This document shows, one piece after another, positions 9,493-22,551 of a DNA stretch of 64,000 nucleotides; position 1 is the stretch's first letter, and every line of letters begins with the position of its first letter. The notes under the pieces are model-generated. The model had not been told where the DNA came from. It worked only from the letters and a program-made list of their open reading frames with translations, and made no database searches. This stretch comes from Zelopaecilomyces penicillatus (lineage: Eukaryota; Ascomycota; Sordariomycetes; Hypocreales; Pseudodiploosporaceae): the NCBI GenBank assembly GCA_005765155.1, contig VCCP01000005.1, positions 1,736,001 through 1,800,000 of the forward strand. The letters run 5' to 3'. A program made the position numbers and the translations under genes.

Positions 9493-12400
9493 CCGGACAG
9501 GATGAGCCATGGAAGAATGAAATCATGAGTATGCGACAGCATTGAGAGCATGGGGATACTGTAGAAAATTAATTGATTTGAAGGGTGGTTAATGGATGAG
9601 ACGCGGGCGCAAGTTGTTACTGGTTGATCCCACCCAAAAAAAATGAAACTTGCGATGCACATTTTGAGGACGGAGCGTGGTGGTTTGGCCAAAATTTTGT
9701 GTTCTGTGGTGTGCAGCTACCCTACAGTTGTGCATTTTGGTGCTGAAAACACGATTTAATTGCCACGTATTTCAACACAGCATGTAAATCAATACATACA
9801 AGTAATATGGATTGACAGGGTTTGTATTATATGGTCAATGTACTCTGAATTGATATTTATCTCTAACTATTTCGCCTTCTGTTGGGTTGTAAAGTCAATG
9901 CAACTAAGTTCATCTTGCGTACCGAGACCGACCAAGGATTTCTTGCATTGAACGAGAACTACTACCGATGACTATCTACACATTAGTACCTGTGAGGAAC
10001 ACGCAATTCCAAGATTGTCTCCCTAATTCTATTTCTGTTACCAAATTCTTTCCTTGCAACAGCTAGTCTTTCAGCTTTTGCCAAGAAACGCAGTTTGTGA
10101 GAAGTGACGGGCGGATCTTCACCCGGCTCATGCTGACTGCTCATATTAGGAGTATTAAGGACTGGCTGTGGCAAAAAAAAAAATCAAAAACCAAACATTA
10201 CTGCACCACACTTATGACTTTGTAGAGAAAGATGCCTTGTGAATCCTCGGCCCCCATTTGTTCATGAGCATTGAGAGAAGAGAGAGATCATGCCATCACA
10301 TGCATACCCAGTAAATAATACAGAGAAGTGACGGGACCGCATAGAGGGCCCACCTCGCTTAAAGGGCCGTGTGGGACTTTTATAGAAGACAAAAACACGT
10401 TTACTGGTTTCTTGGGTTGCATCAATCTTCTGTGCGTACAGGATTATTGGACACTTGCACCCAGGAATCGGCAGATCCAAACGGCCGTGCACTGGCTAGG
10501 TTTGCCATCCTTGGTGATAACAATCGAAGCCAGACAATATTTCTACTCTTGACCCACGACGGCAAACCCAGGGGAGCAGCCGACCGAGAAGATGGCAAAA
10601 TTGAAAAAAAAGGAAAAAAAGAAAAAGGGGAGCAAGAAGCGAACGGGAAGGGGGCGGCGGAGCGGATAGATGAAAAACGTGTCGCAGGCGCGCTTGGCAC
10701 ACCAACAAGAAAGTGATGGGACTCACTCACTTGTAGGAGGGTTTCACTATCACATTGTATTGTATGGGTAGAAGTTAGATACACCTACAACTAATATGTA
10801 TGTGTGCTGGCGGCACAGCACATCCGACCTTCCGAAGTGTGGTGACCACTGACGACATCAAATCATGGGCCGCGCTGAGCCATCACTCTACTAGTATGCC
10901 GAGCCCATCGCCGAATCATTGCCGAGCCGGCAAGACGACGTGTCGTTGATCCGATAATAAACATTGTGGCTGTCGACAGTGGACAGTGGACGGACGCCAT
11001 CAACTAGTGGTGGTGGTGATGATGGATTCAATCCAACCACGTTATTCCTCAGGCCGACGCCCATAAACGTCAAACTCCCGATGTACGACACAGCGCGGGC
11101 GTCTTAATTACTCTGGGGTTTACTAGCTTGTCTGTCTCTGCACAGACAGACAAGACCAAACAGACTAAAATTACACACAGACCACAAACAGATGGGATAG
11201 GTGTATGTAAGTGGCAGCCATACAAAAGCTTGTTTTGGACCTCCTGCTAGTCCATCGCAAACCAACAACACACATCATCTCTAAACGCTCTAAACTCTGA
11301 CCACAAAACAAGTCACGGCACGTGGCAACGCACTCACACGAGACACACGGGCAGGAGCCTGATTTTGTCTGGGTATTAACCCGATTGGCGTTCAAATATA
11401 CGTAGTAGAGTCTACTAATGAGCTGTGCAGCGTTACTTGGTACGAGTCTACACTCGGACTTTGTACTACGAAAGACAGGAGGGATACTGATTCGTACGAC
11501 TCCTGCAAACAATTTACACTCATCCTTATCACCTGTGTTTGAAATGAAAGTTGGACAGTATTTTCTTCCTGAATCCATGGATTTCTACCTAGGACGTGTA
11601 ATATCTGTACCTTGCCTTACCATACTACCTTACGTACAGGGCGTGCATGCATAGGAACATTGATATATGCATGCATACATGCAGCGGAGCCTTCCGAGGC
11701 ACAATGCACACGGATCTCTCCTCGTCCATTCGGCGCGCAGTTTCGACAAGGCACACACTGCGAAGCCGTGCGTGGACCAATGCCAAACAAGATGCCCAAA
11801 ATATCACATGTAATGTTTTCTTTTTTTTTTGTTGTGCGCTGATACATGTCACTTTAACGCCTCTTGTCGGGCCAGCTTCCAGTGGCGGAGGTGGTGGTGT
11901 GTGGGTGTGTGAGTGTGGTGGAAAGGGTTGACGAACAGTGAGGAAAACCAGAGTGGACGGGAGTTTCTGCTTCCGTTCCGTAAAAACAAAACAACCACAC
12001 ACAGAGAATTGTCAAAAAGGGAAAAAAGTAGAAGTAGAAATAGGGGGCTGAATCGGCATCCGGTAGTCGGGGTAAGCATTACATACACACACAACACACA
12101 CCCTCCCCTGGCTGGAGCTGTGCATGCTGACCCTGTTCCGTCATACATACACACGCACCACCATGGCTGGGCCAGTGTCATGAACGCCAACACGGCTCAC
12201 AGATTGGCGGCTTGTGGGGGCGGCCGGAGCTAAGATGGGTTGGGCAATAGCAGATTCCGCGGCCGCCACTCGTGGAGTCTTGCCCTGCTTTTTTCTTTCT
12301 TCAAAATGTCTTGTCATTGTCTACAGTGATGGGAAAGTTGATAACTCACCTAGATTCTCTAGTCTTTCGACCCCTGCTGTTCTTGATACTTGTTGGGCTA

Positions 12401-13371
12401 GGGAAGGGGAGGGAGTGGGCGGACTTGCCATGGACTCTTCATAAAAAAGAATAACCGTCGGAGGAAACTCTGACCACTCAATCCACAAGATTCCCGGCAA
12501 GTTGGCAATGAAACAGTAGTATGCAGACGGACTGGAAGTGATCTCTGCTCAGGGCCTGGAAGCGGTTATGATTGGCAGCATGCGAGTTCCAATTGCCAAG
12601 AACGGATTACCGGCATGCACATACCGCATAATGATGGGCTGTACTACCCATTGGTTTGTTTGAAAAATACCACAACCACCGTAAGATGTACACGGCTCAA
12701 ACGGCAGGGAACACGTAATGGCCCTGCTCCCTTAGCTTATCAGAGCTGCATGGCATTTCTTTCACCGTGGGGGAGCCTGGCTCTGTAATAGGTACTTTGA
12801 AATTTCCTCTGTACTCGGTTCCTCCTCCGCAACTTTGTCACTGATATGCAGAAAAGAAGACAAGTTAGGGTTGGGGTCCGAAATGACCATCGACTGATCA
12901 AAATCCCAAATCAATCCACGTGCATAGGTAAGAATAGAAATATTAAAATCAAAGTAGTAATAAAGAAATAGACTAAAGGTTGCATTGCATGAGCCCCCCA
13001 AAAAGCTGAATGGTCTGCAAGCATTATTGTAAAAAGTCTGCAGGTATCATTTAAAGTGCAGTAGTTTGTCTATCCCCCATGCTTTTTTAGAATGTATCCC
13101 CAAATATCTTCAAAACAATGAAAAGTGGTGCAAGATGTGCACAGTCTAGATTCTTCTTCTTTTTAGAGAATCGCACACCCCTTCGAAAAAATCAAAATCA
13201 AACTCCCAAGTTCCAAAAAAAATTGACCCCCCCCTTTTTTCCCGTCGTATATCGTAAAAGGGTCTTCGAGGGGGCGTGCGCCCCGACGCCGCCCATATTT
13301 CCCAAAAAAATGTAAAACGTGCACAAATGAACAAGATAAAAGATAATATGTGACAGCCCTCTTTTCTGGTT
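9493..13371. other. Gene-free stretch of about 3.9 kb
   Basis: No frame here resembles a known protein and none shows a convincing fungal exon structure. Notable composition: an A/G-rich tract at 10590-10680, an imperfect palindrome of CAGACAGA type at 11130-11165, and many CACACA/TGTGTG runs at 11880-12190. It may be regulatory or decayed repeat sequence. The 3' part belongs to the trailer of the minus-strand rhodopsin-domain gene. Confidence 0.4.
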
Positions 13372-14978
13372 TCACCCGCTTCCGGGGAGAGGATAGTTCC
13401 CTTGTAGACGCCGCGCCTGTTCATCAGCCGAGACAAAACGCTGTGCGGGGAGTCGGTATTCGGATCTACGCCACTCCTCCCTGGTGATATCAATCTCCAC
13501 ATTCTTGCGAATATCAAGTGTGTTGTTGTCATTGTCGTCGGTTTGGTGGGCGCCGCAATTGTTGCATGTTTTAATGTCATGCATTGGAACTTCGTCCACA
13601 ATTCGCTCCTCGCTTTCCGTCGCGGTCAATGAGGTCACAGGGTTCCCTGACAACGGGCCTCGTCCATACCAGGCAATGCTTCCTGCGCCACTACCATTGG
13701 TGCTTAGGCCCTTTCCTGTGGGCTTTTGTGATGATCGCCTCGATCGCATCGACGTGAAGAAAGATCCGAATATGGGCGTGAGATGGTTTTTTATAAGCGG
13801 GAAGATGAGAGGCAGGTTTGTCGTCACCACGGCGACAAAGGTTTCGCGAACGGCCCATGACCCAGCTAGTTGAGCTCCATTGACGGGATCCTGTCGTTTT
13901 AAATGTTAGTTTCAAGTAGTCTAAAAAGAACAGGCAAGAAAGGGGCGCCATACAGCTACAATCAGGATGCAGCGCAAAGTGGCACATGCAACCACGAATA
14001 ATCCACCCCCAAAGAGTATCATTAACCCAAGCTTTTTGCCTGGCCTAAGGTTGGCCTGCCAAAGCATTGGTACTGGTATCGACAAGAGGTAGATATCAGT
14101 AGAGACGTTTAGTGCGAGGAAAACCCAGACGAGCTGGTTTGAGACGGCGGGTTGGCAAACATCTGCAAAGTTGGACAACGGTTAGTTGCGCCGGACGTGT
14201 TAACCAGGTATTGGAAGGTAACTAACTCCCAGGGTTCGGGTATATCTGCCAGTATCTGTGGAAAGGTCGACATGCTAGGAATAGATTTAGAAGCGCAGCA
14301 ATCCAAGTCGATAACAGAAGACCAAAGCCGATGTGAATGCGGAGTCTGTATGAGCTGCTTAAAGATTTCTATGTGTACGAGTCAGTATTAAAAAGATAGT
14401 TGCTGACAGGAGGCTAAGTAAACGCACCGTCAGGCGAAGATAGAAGATGAGCAATGATGCCTTGAGTGCCCAAAGCAAGGCAGAATATGTTGTCCAGCCC
14501 GAAATCTGGATCTTGCAACCAATGACTCTGCGGAAGTAACGTTTAGTACTTTTTCCCAACATCTCAAGAGTACGCGCAACTTACCTCAGTCTATATTCAG
14601 GGTCCTCGGAGGACAGTGATATACGCTGCTCATCCGTCATGCCATTGTTGGCTAAACCGCGAGCTATGTTGCCAACACTATATGCCAGCGCGGTCTCGAC
14701 GGCGTAACATATCTAAACCGCGTTAGATCAACTTTGTTCAATATTGTGTGAGTGTGTGTTGATTGAGAAAGGAAAACTCTTACTGCTGCAAACCAAACCA
14801 AGTAGTCGTCAGCCTCCAGTCTCTTGATACCAACAGCCCTGATTCTGGCATAAGTCCGCAATATGGTAACAAGAATGCCAACAGCCAGGAGCGTGAAAGC
14901 CTCAATGGAAAACTGCCGAAAGGCGGCTTGAGCGGCCGCAATAGCTGCAGGGTCAGGCGGAGGAGCGGCAGCAGACAT
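13372..14978 (-). CDS. Rhodopsin-domain (PTH11-like group) seven-helix membrane protein
   Basis: Six exons fit with consistent phase: 14978-14784, 14712-14585, 14527-14428, 14368-14227, 14162-13954, 13890-13372, giving 430 residues. The protein starts MSAAAPPPDPAAIAAAQ and has about seven hydrophobic helices. It shows hallmarks of the fungal rhodopsin-domain family: ILRTYARIRAVGIKRLEADDYLVWFA after helix 1, CRPFHRYWQIYPNPG and QLVWVFLALNVSTDIYLLSIPVPMLW in the middle, and FVAVVTTNLPLIFPLIKNHLTP near the last helix. A hydrophilic tail of about 125 residues follows, with a CNNC motif. The N-terminus lacks the eight-cysteine CFEM domain of true PTH11, so this is the CFEM-less subgroup. These proteins sit in the plasma membrane and are thought to act as receptors; ligands are mostly unknown. 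The neighbours give no hint of partner genes. Family call firm, role uncertain. Confidence 0.85.
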
Positions 14979-16252
14979 GGCTTATGGTTAATAATAGGTT
15001 CCCTTGCCTTTGTGGAAAAGGAAAAGGGATATAACAGCCTCGAAGTATTGCCCGTTGGCTTGCGAACTTGTTGACATTTAAAGTTTTCTGTTTTTAGAAA
15101 AGTCCGTTGAGAGATCTGCCAACTGTATGATGGTCATGGAGCGCGAGTTGCTGTGCTTTTACATTTATCCTGGGTCCACATTCATCCTCTCCCCTGCGTC
15201 TCGATACGATCATCACTGAACGCGCCGTAGAGTACGAGCACTCGAGAGTAAGCGACGAAAACCAGGGGTGGTGGTGAACCATCACCGGGGTCATCCGCCG
15301 CAAATGTCGTCAATCACGCCCCCCCTCCCCGGCTCCCTACAGGGACCTGTTACACACATATTTGTGAACTTGCTTTTGTCTGTATATTGCTTCAGGGGAA
15401 TTCAATGGGTGAATGGCTGGCTCTGGAATCGAGTTTAGCGGCCGCATGTGCGTCTGTGAGGTGTGCAGTGCCGACGAAGGAAAGAAAATAAATGAATAGA
15501 AGAGCCGACTTAGCGACGGCGTTTCTCTGTTACGTCAAATCCCTGGTCTCTTCTATCTTTTGGCGATGCCTACCTATCTTGCTAGGGCATCAGCCCACCC
15601 ACACACATCGGCCCACCACAACGTCCCACCCACTAATTACGCCTTGCCTCGAAACCCACAACCCAAACCCTTGAACACCACTCACTCACCCACACACCCA
15701 AACGTTAATCCCCACTATCACATCCGCCCGAGACACCCTTTTTAGCTGAGAAGGTTTGGAAATGTCAGCTAATTAGGCCTAAACCAGCCCAGGTCCCAGC
15801 ATGGCCCGGCCAACCGCGGAAGCTCCCGGCAGCCGTCAAGATGGGGTCTTAAGACAAGGGACAACGGCCGCTAGTCTCTCCCTTCCCTGGCGAAAGCTGA
15901 CATCTGGTTGCCCCCCACTGCGCCAACCTTGGGGCCGTCCGGGAACAGATGTTTTACATACAGGAATGGCCGATCCCAATACGCACGAGAAGTGTAGCTG
16001 TCGTCGGGATACGAACAGCCAACAGCATATCGCACGATCGGGCTATATGGGAACCACGAGTCCCCGGTATTGTGGCTGAACGGCGATAACAGAAACCCTT
16101 CGGCGGAGAAAACCTGTATGGGGGGCTCTGGCATATTAACTCCCACTTTATTAATGACTGTCTGACAGCCTGCTGTCCCCATTGCTTGCTTGCTTTGTCC
16201 TTATCACATCACAGCAGACCTGCACCTACATACGTACATACAGCAGGCAAGC
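14979..16252. other. Divergent intergenic region
   Basis: It separates the minus-strand rhodopsin-domain gene from the plus-strand monooxygenase and should hold both promoters. A CA-rich tract lies at 15590-15720. No gene was recognised. Confidence 0.45.
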
Positions 16253-18274
16253 ATGGAGACTTTTGATTGCGTCGTCGTAGGCGCCGGTGAGTAGCATTCT
16301 TTGATCCCCCTGACGCGACTCCGCAACCTCTTCAACCAGTATCATCCATTGACGATGCAATGTCTTAGGTTGGTATGGCCTGGCTGCAGCGAAGCAATAC
16401 CATTGCACAAGCCCAGATGGCTCTCTCGCAGTGTTTGACTCCCAAGATACACTGGGCGGAACATGGGCAGACGAGCGCCTGTATCCCGACCTGAAAAGCA
16501 ACAATCTTTTGGGCACATACGAATACCCCGACTTCCCTATGGATGAGGCCACCTTCAAGGTCAAGCAGGGCGAGCATATACCAGGACATGCCATCAATAG
16601 CTATCTCAAAGCATACGCGTCCAGTTTCGGCATTGACAAGTTCATTCGGCTCAGAACTAAAGTCACCGTAGCCGAGCACAAGGAAACTGGTGAAGGGGGT
16701 TGGAATCTAACTGTGGTTGATTCGGCGCAAGCAAAGCGCAACGTGTTTGCCAGACGACTCGTAATCGCATCGGGCCTAACCTCGGAGCCTTTTCTGCCGC
16801 ATTTTGATGGGCAAGAGACCTTTGGGGGCAAAATCTTCCACAGCAAGCATTTCAAGCAAAACAGAGACACATTAGAGACAGCAAAGTCTGTCACAGTGTT
16901 TGGTGGAACCAAGTTTGCTTGGGATGCTGTGTACTCTTATGCCACGGCAGGTGTGAATGTCAATTGGGTCATTAGATGTATGTTTGTTCCTGTCGCAGCT
17001 GTTCCAGGCATTCCGTCCTATTTATAGCTTCGAGGCTAACTTGACCCTGAAAAGCTTCCGGTCATGGACCATGTTGGATGGCGCCGACGCATGTAACGCC
17101 CCTGAAAAAGTGGATTGAGAAGCTTGCGAGTGAGTGTGATGAAGGCCTTCATTCTGCTGGATAACACTAATCCAGTGTCACAGATATACGACTCCTGACC
17201 TGGTTTAGTCCGTGCCTATGGAGCGACAATGGTGGCTATTCAGGAGTTCGCAACTTCCTCCACGGAACTGCAATCGGGCGATTTGTCGTCAACTCTTTCT
17301 GGGGTATTCTATCGGGAGACGTTGTCTCTCTCAATGGATATGACTCGCACCCAGAGACTGCCAAGCTGAAACCTTGGACGAACGCCATGTTCACGGGGCC
17401 TAGTTTCAGTATCCTCAATTACGATACAGACTTTTTCGATCTTGTCAAGAGCGACAAGGTCACAATTCATATTAGTGATATAAATCATATGAGTCCCGGC
17501 AAGATTCATCTCTCCAACGGGACAGAATTCGAATCAGATGTCCTGGTCGCCAACACTGGCTGGAAACATGCACCACCAATGAAGTTCCTCCCAGAAGGCA
17601 TTGACGTGGAGCTTGGGTTGCCGCATTCGACTCTGTCAGACGCTCCAGCAACAGACCTTGCAAATCAACAAGACCTTCTCAAACGCGCTGATGAGGAGAT
17701 TCTGAAGCGCTTTCCCAGGCTCAAGGATCAGCCCATATGGAATAAAAACTACGTCCCCTTAACGGAACAGGAAGGCATGTCTAGTGATGATGCGGCAGCG
17801 CCGGGCAAGGCAATGACGCCATACATGCTATATCATTTCATGGTGCCCGCGTCAGAGCGCTTCCTGCGCAACCGCGATATAGCTTTCATCGGCATCATCA
17901 GCAACTTCAGTAACGTCCTCACAGCTCACCTTCAAGGCCTGTGGATCAGCGCCTACTTCTCAGGTCTGCTAGCAAACGATCCATCCACTGCCATCGGAGA
18001 CGAGGATTCCATGCTGAAACTCCGGTACGAGACTGTTCTGTACAACCGGTTTGGTAGTTGGCGTTACCCCACGGACTGGGGAAACAAAGCACCTTCTTTC
18101 ATCTTTGACGCGGTTCCCTACCTGGACTTATTACAGCGCGACTTGGGCTTGGACCCATACCGGAAAGGTACCGGTTTTATGGCAGAGATATTAGATCCTT
18201 ATGGGCCGGAGGATTATCGAAACGTAAATGAAGAGTGGAGGGAGAAATATGGCCGTTCAAAGCTGGATGATTGA
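16253..18274 (+). CDS. Flavin-containing monooxygenase (FMO-like)
   Basis: Exons 16253-16286, 16369-16977, 17055-17129 and 17184-18274 join in phase to 602 residues. The N-terminus METFDCVVVGAGWYGLAAAK is the FAD-binding GxGxxG fold, split by the first intron. FDSQDTLGGTWADERLYPDL contains the GGTW of FMO-type enzymes, and SVTVFGGTKFAWDAV is the second dinucleotide (NADPH) motif with an FGG variant of the usual GxGxS. The C-terminal part has a transmembrane-like or aromatic stretch and no extra domain. Such fungal enzymes oxygenate N, S or carbonyl carbon of small molecules with NADPH and O2, and are often found in secondary-metabolite clusters. A serine hydrolase, a GST and NRPS pieces lie in the next 15 kb, so it could be a survivor of a metabolite locus, but this is inference. 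The substrate cannot be read from the sequence. Confidence 0.85.
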
Positions 18275-19399
18275 TGGATGTAGTATTTGTATGAGATGAT
18301 CTGTATAGTACCTCAAAGTAGTTAACATTCTGTCGTATATGAGACTATCTATGGATTTTGGAGGTTTTACTTGTGCAAAGCAGCTAATATGTAGTAGTTC
18401 ATCAGCTGGGTAATGCTGTCACGGGTCACTGCTATCAATCGCTGTCACTATTCTATGCCTCTGTTGTGATTTGAAAGCCACCGCCTCCCAACCAATAGAA
18501 TGGCAAGATCATTCAAGTTGGCTGGTGGTACCTTCATGGTTTACCATCGAGTTAAAAATGAAAAAAAAAAAAAAAAGGTGTCGCATTATAAAATCGAATC
18601 AATTGATCAAAACTAGTCCAGGTAAAAAGATAAGGAAAATATTAAGCCAGGGAAGTGCATTCTGCAAACAATGACTTGTAGATGACCCTTTGAGGCTTCT
18701 GGGATTTATGCATTTAGCAAAGACATGCTATAAACAAGTACCCCCACCTGCCCCCCTCGGACTCAAGTCAATCAACACAGCTCGGACTCATCCGAGACTG
18801 GCATGTCGCATTTCAGAGGGGTTTTCCCCCAGACTTTTTTTTATCTTCGAAGATGACACCTCGTTAGAATCTTCCACGCGTCTTTAGGCTACTCCCTCAT
18901 GTTTTCGAGGTTAGACCTCCCGCGTCTATGCCGACAGCGATTGGCAGATTCGGACTTTGTTGCGCGCAAATCCACGGTTCGCTGAGCCCCCATCTATGAG
19001 GCTGAGAATCTAACCCTTGACAAACAGCATCCTTTTGCATCATCAATACCTGGTCTATGTTTTATGCCCCTAGCTCGCTGGTACAGATCCGATGAGGTTT
19101 CTATGGAGCATGCGATAGGTAATGCCGCCAATTTTTTGGTGGGCAAGACACTAGAGAAGGGTTTGCATTGAGCATAGATCAACAATCAGACAATGACTAT
19201 TTTGAGCCTTGTCCTAGGAGGCGTAGTAGACGCTTATTAGCCTTTGCCCCAAGCTCGGAACTGGAAATGACGACGTATCGGACATCGTCATAGGATGGAT
19301 TTTTATATATAAATTCAATGCCCAAGGGGCAAGAGTTACTGTTCCAACATTCACATCTCACTCCACTCTTCTTTTCTCACATCCATACTACTCGCTATT
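18275..19399. other. Intergenic; promoter of the serine hydrolase at its end
   Basis: No gene is seen. A 15-base A run lies near 18560-18575. A TATA-like TTTTATATATAAA at 19301-19313, about 90 bases before the next start codon, is a plausible core promoter. Confidence 0.5.
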
Positions 19400-21320
19400 A
19401 TGATATCAATATCCAGCCTCATCACAGCTCTGGCTGCTGCATCGTTAACCATTCCACTTGCCCAGGCCAAACTCTGCCCACCATTAGGCGCCGTCCTTCC
19501 CGCACCCAAAGCACCAAGCGGGAGCCAGACAGTCAAAACCGCCATTGAGAAGCTGAGAGCCAGTCTTGACAGCGACTTCGCGTCCAAGCTAAACGCCAGC
19601 GGGATATCCATCGGTGTAAAGTCCATCCACGAAGATGCGCCGCTGTTTAGCTATCATTTCACGCCGCCAGTGATGTCCGGCATTGGCACCAAGGCTATCG
19701 ATGATCACACCATCTACCGAGTAGGGAGCTTGTCGAAACTCATGCCAGTACTGGCTGTTTTGCAGAGCAATTCTATCAACATGGAGGATTCGGTTCTCAG
19801 GTATATACCCGAGTTGAAAAAGCTCAAGTCTTCAGATCATATCAACGGGATTGCCTGGGAAGACGTGACGGTGGGCTCGTTGGCAAATCACCTTTCTGGC
19901 TTGTCTACAGACAGTGAGTATTCTTCACACAATTGATGATTTCCCTTTCCTTAAAGTTGACTGACTTACGCGATGTAGTGGCAATGGATCTAGCCATCTT
20001 CTCGAATGGGCCCTGGACAAAAATGGGGCTTCCGGAAGTGCCCAAGGGAAAAGGGCCCAATTGTTCTGGTCTGCCAGGCACAAAACCATGCACCAAGAAG
20101 GATCTCATCAACCACATCAACAGCCGACCACCCGTCTATTCGCCCTTTTCTGCACCCGTCTACTCCAACATTGGATTTGCTATCTTAGGTATGGTGGTAG
20201 AGGCAGCGTCGGGCAAGCAGCTACATGATGTCTTCCGAAAGGGAATTTACGATGTTGCTGGTATGAAGAGCACTTCATTCGACGGACCTGTAGACTCTTT
20301 TTCCAAAGTAGGATTCGTTCCCAAAGGAGAGCCGACCTGGAACGCAACACTGGGTGTGTTTGAAGCGTATGCAAATAAATCCCGTTACCCGCCTTGAAAG
20401 TCATGAACTCCAGCTAACTAAATCTCAGAGCCGGCGGCATGTTTTCCAATACAATCGATCTTTTAGCATTTGGCGAGGCAATCCTAGAAAGCCGCTTACT
20501 TTCCCCGCGCAAGACACGCCAATGGCTGAAGCCGAACTCTCACACGTCTTCCCTTGGTTATTCGGTCGGCAGTCCCTGGGAGATTTTACGAAGCGACACC
20601 GTCACCACAGATCGCCGTGTAATTGACATTTACACAAAAAGCGGCGATCTCGGGCTTTACCATGCGCTGTTTGGTGTTCTTGCAGATCACGACGTAGTCA
20701 TTTCGGTACTCACCGCTGGGCCGGAAGTGTCTGTAGACGCACATGCCAGAACAAAGCTCTTCAGCTCAGTTATTAAGACACTTCTTCCCGCAATTGAAGA
20801 TGCAAGCCGAGACGAGGCATCATCTTCATATGGACCAGTAGGATTATACACGGATACATCATCGAACTCGAGCATGGTGATCAGCATGGACTCGGGCCCT
20901 GGTCTAGTCTTATCCAACTTTACAGTCCGTGGTTTTGATGTTCTCAACAACATCGCCAAGTATAGCCTCGGGTCCGCTGAATCTGGTCTTTCTGGGGGCC
21001 AAAAACATTTGGTTGAGGGAAGATTGTACCCGACAAAAACATCGAATGCAGGCTCGAAAGCAGTCGCCAAGAGCGGCACCAAGGAGAGCGCCTGGAGAGC
21101 CGTCTTCGATACCACCACTGACGAAAAAAGAAAGGAGCTTGATTCGCAACTGTTTTACAAGGATGGTAGTTGCGAATCTTGGTTTGGATTGGATCGCTCA
21201 TCGTACAACTACTTGGGTTTGGCAGAGTTTGTGTTTATCAGGGACAAGAACGGGGCAGTCACTGACATTAGGAATCCAGCATTCAACGTTACTATGACAA
21301 AATTGGATAAAATTATTTAA
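19400..21320 (+). CDS. Secreted beta-lactamase-like serine hydrolase
   Basis: Three exons (19400-19913, 19979-20366, 20429-21320) give 597 residues. The first about 23 residues form a signal peptide (hydrophobic core LITALAAASLTIPLAQA). The class C beta-lactamase/DD-peptidase fold (PF00144) is shown by the catalytic SxxK at Ser110-Leu-Ser-Lys113 in YRVGSLSKLMPVLAV, the Tyr-Ser-Asn motif at 233-235 (VYSNIGFAILG), the NHLSGLSTD segment and AGGMFSNTIDLLAFG. A C-terminal extension of about 150 residues, typical of fungal members, follows. Relatives in fungi include esterases and hydrolases of polyketide or peptide products; true antibiotic resistance is not implied. It follows the monooxygenase on the same strand by 1.1 kb with its own TATA element. 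Catalytic residues look intact; the substrate is unknown. Confidence 0.88.
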
Positions 21321-21777
21321 CATGGATAAGCGCTTTTAATAGAATTAGTTTATTATAAAATTCCAGCACTTACATTATTAGAGGCTATCGTTGGCAGCAG
21401 TACTCACAGCAGGCTTGCCTGAGTTATCGGACACCACGGATATTTTTATTTTGGCGCTATCTGAGCATCTTTTTTGGCAGTTTGTTATACCCGCGTGAGT
21501 TCTTTGTAAATATTCCTGCAACTTGCCGGCGTAGTTCGTGTCCAATGATGTCCAACGTAGGACTCGTAGGACTGTTGGGTGGTTGGCCCACGGCACCCTC
21601 AATGTTATTGAATTACAGTTACATCGCTCCAAGCATTTATTTAGTCATGAAGATTTGTTGGTCCTAAATCCTGTGTCCAGGACTTTGTCCCGTTGGTTGA
21701 GCGAATAAATTCTATGCCATCCATCCACCAAGTCGCCCAGCCGTTTCTAAACCATCCAAGAACACCCCACCGCAAAA
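21321..21777. other. Intergenic
   Basis: Trailer of the serine hydrolase and leader of the GST. No further feature was recognised. Confidence 0.5.
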
Positions 21778-22551
21778 ATGGTTCTCAAACTTTATGGTTC
21801 GGCCATGTCCACGTCCCGCGTCTTGGTCACAATTCTAGAAAAGGAATTACCTTACGAGTTTATCCTCATTGACATGCGAAGGGAGACCAGCAGAATGCGG
21901 ATTATAAAAAGCTGCAGCCATTTGGGAAGGTACCTGTACTAGATGATGACGGATTTGTCTTGTATGAGAGTCGGGCTATTTGCAAATACATTGCAAGGTA
22001 AGGCCTACTTATTCCATTGGCAAATTTCTGACTTTGTGCGTGTTGACAAACAGCTCATAGAAAGTATACCTCGGGCGCGAAACTGATCCCAGAGGGCGAC
22101 GACAAGGCCTACGGTGTTTTTGAACAGGCCTGTTCCATCGAGCAAAGCTATTTCGCCGCTGCTGCCGAGACAATCGGAACTGAGCTTGTAATAAAAAAGT
22201 ACGCCTCCGAGTTCTCATCAATATCTTCCTCCTTCTACACACTGGCTCACCAAAAATTACAATAGAATGAAGGGTCTTGGTCCCCCGGACCTAGCCAGAG
22301 TCGCACAAGCTGAAGCCGATCTTGACAAAGTGCTTTCAATCTATGACAAGATCTTGGCTACACAAAGGTATATCGCCGGAAACGAGATCACCCTGGCTGA
22401 CCTGTTTCACTTGCCGAATGGGGCGGCTTTGAGGGTAGGCAAGTGGAACGAACTTTTTAAAAGGTATCCCAACGTGGATAGGTGGTTCAAGGGACTGCAG
22501 GCCAGAGAGACTTGGATCAAGGCTGCGGAGGTGGCGGGAACGATTGCTTGA
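21778..22551 (+). pseudogene. Glutathione S-transferase with a one-base frameshift
   Basis: The reading starts MVLKLYGSAMSTSRVLVTIL, a thioredoxin-fold GST N-terminus with the Ser-rich glutathione-activating loop. It continues KELPYEFILIDMRR, then must shift frame near 21880-21885 to read QQNADYKKLQPFGKVPVLDD and GFVLYESRAICKYIARKYTS, the N-terminal domain with its cis-proline VPVL and the ESRAI glutathione contact. Introns at 21998-22060 and 22199-22265 lead to the helical C-terminal domain (ITLADLFHLP, YPNVDRWFKGLQAR) and the stop. Adding one base restores an uninterrupted protein of normal length (about 215 residues) of the phi-like fungal class. Everything else is well kept, so either the mutation is recent or the base is a sequencing error. 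GSTs conjugate glutathione to electrophiles in the cytosol. Confidence 0.8.

Noticed and set aside
11600..12233. Several overlapping frames of 75-125 codons
   Set aside because: They overlap on both strands, are driven by CA/TG runs and show no conserved motif.
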